21,626 nt of DNA from Clostridiaceae bacterium (GTDB lineage Bacteria > Bacillota > Clostridia > Saccharofermentanales > UBA5734), in contig JAAYBY010000331.1 in assembly GCA_012729935.1 (NCBI GenBank), forward strand, positions 1-21,626. Reading direction: 5' to 3'. The notes under the pieces were generated by a model that had not been told where the DNA came from, did not search any database, and saw only the letters and a program-made list of their open reading frames with translations. Below are positions 16,785-21,626 of this stretch, one piece after another. Positions within the stretch are counted from its first letter, which is position 1. Each line of letters begins with the position of its first letter. The position numbers and the translations under genes were made by a program.

Positions 16785-19172
16785 ATGGATCAGCGATCGT
16801 TAAAAATTCTTGAATATGATAAAATCATCCACTCCCTGAGTCGATTGACACAATCTGAACCGGGTCGCAGACTTTGCCTTAAGCTGAAACCCGTATCAGA
16901 TTATGAGCGTGTTCTCGTGCTTCAGAACGAAACGGATGACGCTGTGCGCCAGCTGATGAAAAAAGGTCCGCTGCCGATCAACGGTGTCACGGACATTCGA
17001 CCGGCTGTTGAACGATCCGCGGCGGGATCGCGGCTAAGCCTGAAGGAACTGCTGCAGATCGGATCTGTATGCCGAACGGTTCAGAGACTGAAATCGCAGT
17101 TGACAGCTGACTCGCCGCCGGCCGGTGTTCTGGAGCAGCTGATCAGGCAGCTGGCGGAAGTTCCTGATTTGCAGAGACGGATCGAGCAGGCAATTGCCTC
17201 TGAGGATGAACTCTACGATCAGGCCAGTGCAGAACTGGCGCGCATCCGCAGACGAATCCGCGAAACACAGAATCAGGTAAAAGAGAGTCTGCAGCAAATT
17301 GTACGCAGTCATGGCAAAGCACTCCAGGAGCAGCTGGTCACACTTCGCGGTGATCGCTATGTTGTCCCTGTCAAGGCTGAACATCGGCAGGCCATCCCCG
17401 GTCTGGTTCATGATACATCAGCCAGCGGCGCAACCCTCTTCATTGAACCGATGCAGGTCATTGATCTCAACAATCGGATCCGCGAATTGTCCGGATTGGA
17501 GCAAGATGAAATTGACCGGATCATTCAGGAACTGTCTGAACGTGTAGCGGATGTATCTGACCTGCTGATCGGCGATCTTGTAATTCTCGCCGAATTGGAT
17601 TTTATTCAGGCCAGAGGTCAGCTTGCTCTCTCGATGGATGCCATGCGACCGCAGATCAATACAGCCGGACGAATTCGCCTTCTGTCAGCCAGACATCCTC
17701 TAATCCCGCGCGATCGTGTGGTTCCGATCGATATTGAGCTCGGTAATACGTTTCGCACCCTGGTAATCACAGGACCCAATACAGGCGGTAAGACCGTAGC
17801 GTTAAAAACATGCGGACTGTTTTCGCTGATGGCACTTGCCGGATTGCAAATACCCGCGCGCAGCGGATCGGAGATCACCATCCTTCAGGATGTTCTGGCG
17901 GATATTGGCGATGAGCAAAGTATTGAACAGGACTTAAGCACCTTTTCATCACATATGAAAAATCTGGTTCGCATTCTTGAACAGGCAGATTCAGATACGC
18001 TGGTTTTGGCAGATGAGCTGGGATCCGGAACGGACCCGACGGAAGGTGCTGCCCTGGCCGTTGCCATTCTTGAATACCTGAGGCAAAAAGGCTGTCTGAC
18101 TGTCGCGACAACACACTACAAAGAATTGAAAGCGTATGCCCTGCAGACGCCTGACGTTGAAAATGCATGCTGTGAATTTGATGCGGAGACGCTGCAGCCG
18201 ACCTTCCGATTGTTGATTGGGGTGCCGGGCGTGAGCAATGCTTTTGCCATTTCAAGCAAGCTGGGACTGAATCCAGAGGTTATTGCGATGGCCAAACAGG
18301 CCATGTCTGATGATGGTATTCATTTTGAAGACCTGGTACGTGCGATGGAACGCAGCCGTTCTCAGGCTGAGGAAGACAGACGGCTGACGGAGGCTGCCAG
18401 AAAAGAAGCTGAACAGCTCGCTGAGGAGCTTCGCAAGGAGAAAAAGAAACTTGAAACTGAAAAGAACAAGTCTGTTAAACGCGTAAAAGAGCAGGTGCAG
18501 GAGCGATATGCCGATGCTTTGAATGAAATCGAGGAAATGCTCAAGAGCGTTCGTACGAAAATGCAGGCGGAAGACCTTGCGGAAAGCCAGCGAATGGCCA
18601 GCCAGATTCGCAGTCAAATCCGATCCGACCTCAACCGGGTTCAGGATGATCTGGGCTCTGATGCTGCGCTGGCTGAGGGTGATAAGCTTAAAAAACAGGA
18701 AATTTTGATCGGTGAAATTTATGCAGCCCCGGCTTACGGACTGTCAGGAAGACTTGTTGCCGGACCGGACAACCGGGGTTACTATCAGCTCCAGAATGAG
18801 TCTGTTAAAGTGACTGTACCGCAGGATGCTCTCAGGCGTTTATCGAACAATGGTGCCACAACGAAACAGAAACGCAGACAGAGTAACCGCAGAACCGGAT
18901 CGTCTTTAACAGCCGAGCGTCATCTGGATGCACACTCTGAAATTCAGCTGCTTGGCCAGACCGTTCAGGAAGCGACCGAAACGCTGGACAAGTTTATCGA
19001 CGATGCTGTTCTGGGTGGTATTCACTCAATACGCATAGTACACGGTAAAGGAACGGGTGCGCTGCGGCAGGCTGTACAGGTTCTTTTGCGAAATGATCCG
19101 CGTGTTGATTCCTTCCGTCTGGGTGTTTATGGCGAAGGTGACAGCGGTGTAACACTGGCTGTCCTTAAATAA
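16785..19172 (+). CDS. mutS2: MutS2 family ATPase with C-terminal Smr domain
   Basis: MutS2 proteins bind branched DNA or, as shown for B. subtilis, collided ribosomes, which they help to split. The 795-residue protein has the MutS core and clamp (about 1-300). The ABC-type ATPase follows, with Walker A GPNTGGKT (330-337) and Walker B LADELGSGTDP (D410, E411). A long charged coiled coil (about 515-620) and a KOW-like segment lead to the Smr domain (about 718-795). The Smr HGKGTGALR block (from H753) is intact. The usual LDLRG signature reads IQLLG (720-724), so both the acidic and basic residues are missing. ATG 16785 is chosen over TTG 16779; neither has a strong SD, and coupling to pgsA is likely. 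Confidence 0.95.
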   Translation: MDQRSLKILEYDKIIHSLSRLTQSEPGRRLCLKLKPVSDYERVLVLQNETDDAVRQLMKKGPLPINGVTDIRPAVERSAAGSRLSLKELLQIGSVCRTVQRLKSQLTADSPPAGVLEQLIRQLAEVPDLQRRIEQAIASEDELYDQASAELARIRRRIRETQNQVKESLQQIVRSHGKALQEQLVTLRGDRYVVPVKAEHRQAIPGLVHDTSASGATLFIEPMQVIDLNNRIRELSGLEQDEIDRIIQELSERVADVSDLLIGDLVILAELDFIQARGQLALSMDAMRPQINTAGRIRLLSARHPLIPRDRVVPIDIELGNTFRTLVITGPNTGGKTVALKTCGLFSLMALAGLQIPARSGSEITILQDVLADIGDEQSIEQDLSTFSSHMKNLVRILEQADSDTLVLADELGSGTDPTEGAALAVAILEYLRQKGCLTVATTHYKELKAYALQTPDVENACCEFDAETLQPTFRLLIGVPGVSNAFAISSKLGLNPEVIAMAKQAMSDDGIHFEDLVRAMERSRSQAEEDRRLTEAARKEAEQLAEELRKEKKKLETEKNKSVKRVKEQVQERYADALNEIEEMLKSVRTKMQAEDLAESQRMASQIRSQIRSDLNRVQDDLGSDAALAEGDKLKKQEILIGEIYAAPAYGLSGRLVAGPDNRGYYQLQNESVKVTVPQDALRRLSNNGATTKQKRRQSNRRTGSSLTAERHLDAHSEIQLLGQTVQEATETLDKFIDDAVLGGIHSIRIVHGKGTGALRQAVQVLLRNDPRVDSFRLGVYGEGDSGVTLAVLK

Positions 19173-19178
19173 GAATTC

Positions 19179-19208
19179 ATGACAACGGAATCTGTCGCGT
19201 GCTATAAT
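19179..19208 (+). promoter_or_regulatory. nagB promoter
   Basis: ATGACA (19179-19184, five of six matches) and a perfect TATAAT (19203-19208) are separated by 18 bases. TGC directly precedes the -10 as an extended element. It begins 7 bases after the mutS2 stop, so nagB can be transcribed independently. Confidence 0.75.
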
Positions 19209-19229
19209 GACAGGGTTACCATAGTCATT
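19206..19229 (+). promoter_or_regulatory. dyad and cre-like element at the nagB transcription start
   Basis: AATGAC (19206-19211) and GTCATT (19224-19229) are inverted repeats. Within them TGACAGGGTTACCA (19208-19221) agrees with 12 of 14 positions of the CcpA cre consensus TGWAARCGYTWNCW. One mismatch falls in the conserved central CG. Its position over the start site suits a repressor operator, but the factor is unknown. Confidence 0.35.
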
Positions 19230-19267
19230 TGAAGTGGACGACGAAAATTAAAAACAGGAGGCAAACT

Positions 19268-20002
19268 ATGCACATTCAAGTCTTTGACAATGAACTTCAG
19301 GCAGGTCAGGCAGCCGCTACGTTGATTGCCGCGCAAATTCTAAATAATCCTGAATCTGTCCTCGGTTTTGCCACAGGCAGCACACCGCTGCCGGCCTATC
19401 AGGAACTGGTCCGCCTGACCCAGAACGGTATTCTTGACTGGAGCCGTATTACAACATTCAATCTTGATGAATACGTCGGTATTCCTGCAGACCATGAGCA
19501 GAGCTATCGGGCATTTATGATGAAGAATCTGTTTGACAAAGTGAATATCAAGCCGGAAGCCGTCCATGTTCCCAACGGGGTGGCGGAAGATCCCGAAGAG
19601 GAATGTCTGGCTTACGAGCGGGCGATCCGCCAGACCTGCGGCATCGATCTTCAGCTGCTGGGACTGGGCCGGAACGGACATATCGGGTTTAATGAACCGG
19701 ATACGGCATTCACGACACTGACACACGTCGTTGATCTGACAGACGATACCATTGACGCCAATGCCAGATTTTTCGAAAAGTCATCCGACGTCCCCAGACA
19801 AGCCATGAGTATGGGAATCGGCACCATCATGCAGGCCAAAAAAATCGTCATGATTGTAACCGGTGCGTCCAAGGCGCGAGCTGTCCGCAGCATGGTTTGT
19901 AATCCTGTCGACCCGAACTGTCCAGGCTCTGTCATCCAGCTGCATGCAAATACCGTTGTTTTGCTCGACCGGCCGGCGGCAACTGCTCTTAATTATTGTT
20001 AA
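19268..20002 (+). CDS. nagB: glucosamine-6-phosphate deaminase
   Basis: NagB converts glucosamine 6-phosphate to fructose 6-phosphate and ammonia, feeding amino sugars into glycolysis. The start at ATG 19268 has AGGAGG (19256-19261) 6 bases upstream; a TTG at 19229 in the same frame is not needed. The 244-residue product matches the short Bacillus form. It shows the phosphate-binding GFATGSTPLPAYQ, the general base D67 in NLDEYVG, and HEQSY. The active-site loop GLGRNGHIGFNEP contains N136, H138 and E143; these correspond to D141, H143 and E148 of E. coli, with Asn at the first position as in Bacillus enzymes. nagA is not adjacent. The stop is 10 bases from the convergent apgM stop. Confidence 0.96.
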   Translation: MHIQVFDNELQAGQAAATLIAAQILNNPESVLGFATGSTPLPAYQELVRLTQNGILDWSRITTFNLDEYVGIPADHEQSYRAFMMKNLFDKVNIKPEAVHVPNGVAEDPEEECLAYERAIRQTCGIDLQLLGLGRNGHIGFNEPDTAFTTLTHVVDLTDDTIDANARFFEKSSDVPRQAMSMGIGTIMQAKKIVMIVTGASKARAVRSMVCNPVDPNCPGSVIQLHANTVVLLDRPAATALNYC

Positions 20003-20012
20003 TCACGGAAGA

Positions 20013-21284
20013 CTAAAGACTCATGACATCCTGGAAACCGCGGCGGGTTAACCGTTCCAGCAACTGAAAACCATCAGCAATAAACAGACCGGTTTGTTCG
20101 CAATTGAACTCATCATATGCGGCAGCCGGTCTTTTGTCGCGTCCATCACTGCTGTAACAGGCAAAAGGAACCGGGTCGGCTGTATGTGTACGCAGGGCAA
20201 CAGGCGTCGGATGATCGGGTAGAACCATCAGTCGATAGTCCTCACCCGTTGATCGCCGCTGTTCTTCCAGAAAATGCCAGACCGGGGTGATGATCTGTTC
20301 ATCGATCAATTCAATTGATCTTATCTTTTCTTCAATCTGGGCATGGTGGCCGCATTCGTCAGGTGCTTCAACATGGAGATACACGTAATTGCGACCTGAT
20401 CGGAGCTCGCGGATTGCCGCTTCAGCTTTACCGCGGAAGTTGGTGTCAATGGTACCGGTCGCACCGGGTACATCAACCACTTTCAGTCCGGCGCAGATGC
20501 CGATTCCCCGGACAAGATCAACGGCCGTGATGACTGCACCGTCCAGCTGATACCGATCGGTCAGATTGGGCAGATCAGGGCGTACGCCCTGCCCCCATAT
20601 CCAGATCGCATTGGCCGGGTTCAGATTTCGCCTGATTCGAGCCTGATTGACCGGATGCTGCGGCAGGAAATCCCGTGCTTTGATCATCATGTCGAGAATC
20701 GGGCGGGCATCGCGGCCTGAAGGCAAATGAGGTTCGATCTGACGGGTCAGGATATCGTGGGGTGGTATCAAAGACATGTCTGTCGAACCCTTTTTCCAGA
20801 CAAGACAGTGTCGATAGCTTTTTCCGGGATAAAAGTGCCAGACATCATCAGAAAGGTGGTCGTTGATGGTTTCGATCAATCTGGCTGCCTCATCACTGCC
20901 GATTTCACCGGCAGAATAGTCGGTCATTATCTGTGTTGAGAGATCAGATGAAAGAGAAGAAGGTGACTGTCCGGGTTCCGTTAGTGTAACCAGATTACAG
21001 CGGAATGTGACATCATCCGGATCCAGATCAATGGCCATGCTGATTGCTTCCAGCGGAGAACGGCCTGTATAATAGACGAGTGGGTCATAGCCCATGACAG
21101 ACAGGTTCGCCGTGTCACTGCCCGGCTGCAGTCCCGGCGGGACAGTTCGCACCATTCCGGCAAGACCTTCCAGAGCCATTCGATCCATAGCCGGCTTTAT
21201 CGCACAGGCCAACGGTGTCCGGTTCTGCAGCTGCAGTACCGGAAGGTCAGCCATACCATCACCCAGAAAAATGACGTGTTTCAT
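20013..21284 (-). CDS. apgM: cofactor-independent phosphoglycerate mutase, archaeal type
   Basis: ApgM interconverts 3- and 2-phosphoglycerate without 2,3-bisphosphoglycerate. It belongs to the alkaline phosphatase superfamily and is unrelated in length to the 510-residue GpmI. The 423-residue protein starts HVIFLGDGMAD (D9, metal). The probable nucleophile is S56 in PGSDTANLSVMGYDP. Further metal ligands occur in DECGHHAQ (D309, H313) and LPDHPTP (D357, H358). All expected residues are present. Members of this family in some bacteria have been proposed to be homoserine kinases, and sequence alone does not decide. No threonine genes are visible here, which leaves mutase as the safer call. No strong SD precedes the start. 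It lies 12 bases downstream of the decarboxylase gene and is probably in its operon. Confidence 0.9.
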   Translation of the reverse strand: MKHVIFLGDGMADLPVLQLQNRTPLACAIKPAMDRMALEGLAGMVRTVPPGLQPGSDTANLSVMGYDPLVYYTGRSPLEAISMAIDLDPDDVTFRCNLVTLTEPGQSPSSLSSDLSTQIMTDYSAGEIGSDEAARLIETINDHLSDDVWHFYPGKSYRHCLVWKKGSTDMSLIPPHDILTRQIEPHLPSGRDARPILDMMIKARDFLPQHPVNQARIRRNLNPANAIWIWGQGVRPDLPNLTDRYQLDGAVITAVDLVRGIGICAGLKVVDVPGATGTIDTNFRGKAEAAIRELRSGRNYVYLHVEAPDECGHHAQIEEKIRSIELIDEQIITPVWHFLEEQRRSTGEDYRLMVLPDHPTPVALRTHTADPVPFACYSSDGRDKRPAAAYDEFNCEQTGLFIADGFQLLERLTRRGFQDVMSL

Positions 21285-21296
21285 GGAGAAACCCGG

Positions 21297-21626
21297 TTAG
21301 CTCAGTAGGGCCAGGAGCATACCGGCCACTACGGCTGAACCGATGACACCGGCGACATTGGGACCCATGGCGTGCATGAGCAGGAAGTTACTCGGGTTCT
21401 CTTTCTGACCGACTTTCTGGACGACACGGGCTGCCATGGGAACAGCCGAAACACCGGCCGCACCGATTAATGGATTGACTTTACCCTTGGTCAGGACGTA
21501 CATCAGCTTGCCCAGCAGAACACCGCCTGCTGTTCCAAAGCCGAATGCAATTACGCCGAGTGCGAGAATCAGCAATGTGCGGCCATTCAGGAAATACTCG
21601 GCTGTCGCAGTCGCACCTACGGTTAC
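21297..21626 (-). CDS. sodium-translocating decarboxylase beta subunit, C-terminal part (truncated by window end)
   Basis: These are the last 109 residues of the membrane beta subunit of a biotin-dependent sodium pump. Candidates are oxaloacetate, methylmalonyl-CoA or glutaconyl-CoA decarboxylase. The beta subunit couples decarboxylation of carboxybiotin to sodium export. The frame is open to the window edge, so the beginning is missing. Visible landmarks are FGFGTAGGVLLGKLM and NPLIGAAGVSAVPMAARVV; the latter holds the Asn, Ser and Arg implicated in sodium binding in Klebsiella OadB. HAMGPNVAGVIGSAVVAG follows in the last helix. At least two hydrophobic segments are present. The substrate cannot be told from this subunit alone; the alpha and biotin-carrier subunits would lie upstream, beyond the window. 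Confidence 0.93.
   Translation of the reverse strand, partial: VTVGATATAEYFLNGRTLLILALGVIAFGFGTAGGVLLGKLMYVLTKGKVNPLIGAAGVSAVPMAARVVQKVGQKENPSNFLLMHAMGPNVAGVIGSAVVAGMLLALLS

Noticed and set aside
21293..21312. tRNA D-arm-like string (GGTTAGCTCAGTAGG) on the plus strand
   Set aside because: There is no acceptor stem, anticodon arm or T-arm (GGTTCGA) at proper distance. The stretch is the end of the decarboxylase gene and the short gap before apgM.
1..21626. Possible defence system, mobile element, integron or CRISPR array
   Set aside because: No transposase, integrase, toxin-antitoxin pair, direct-repeat array or unassigned gene cluster is visible. Every gene but one belongs to a familiar housekeeping family.

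Overview
The window reads as ordinary chromosomal core from a Gram-positive, Clostridia-like member of the Bacillota (inference). The support is as follows. Shine-Dalgarno (SD) sequences are strong and GGAGG-like, and promoters are of the sigma-A type. The order nth/recG-rsmD-coaD is followed by the small coiled-coil gene that usually sits after coaD in Clostridia. MutS2 and a Bacillus-type phosphoglucomutase are present, and one end carries a sodium-pump decarboxylase beta subunit. Base composition is near half G+C by eye. I see no IS element, prophage, CRISPR array, rRNA or tRNA, and base and codon use look uniform throughout.

Layout. Positions 2-319 are the 3' end of a sensor histidine kinase. 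Positions 421-6229 hold a co-directional run: a membrane-anchored HtrA-like protein with PDZ domain, nth, recG, rsmD, coaD and the coiled-coil gene. It closes with a clear intrinsic terminator at 6261-6291. ilvE lies on the minus strand (6314-7384) and shares a 164-bp divergent promoter region with uvrB (7549-9576). pgcA (9656-11404) and dnaE (11401-15054) overlap as a pair. pfkA, pgsA and mutS2 (15153-19172) form another tight group, followed by nagB with its own promoter. The last two genes, apgM and a truncated decarboxylase beta subunit, run on the minus strand and converge on nagB.

Functions. DNA repair and replication (nth, recG, uvrB, dnaE) and ribosome maintenance (rsmD, mutS2) are mixed with central carbon metabolism (pgcA, pfkA, apgM, nagB). 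Single genes serve coenzyme A, branched-chain amino acid and phospholipid synthesis.

I found no undescribed multi-gene system. The most unusual item is the HtrA-like protein, in which all three catalytic-triad positions are substituted (Ser175, Asn216, Phe295), so it should be a pseudoprotease. Other points worth checking are a pfkA ribosome-binding site interrupted by a potential hairpin, a LexA-box-like dyad with unusual spacing inside the uvrB promoter, a MutS2 Smr domain that has lost its D-x-R signature, and a cre-like element over the nagB start site.
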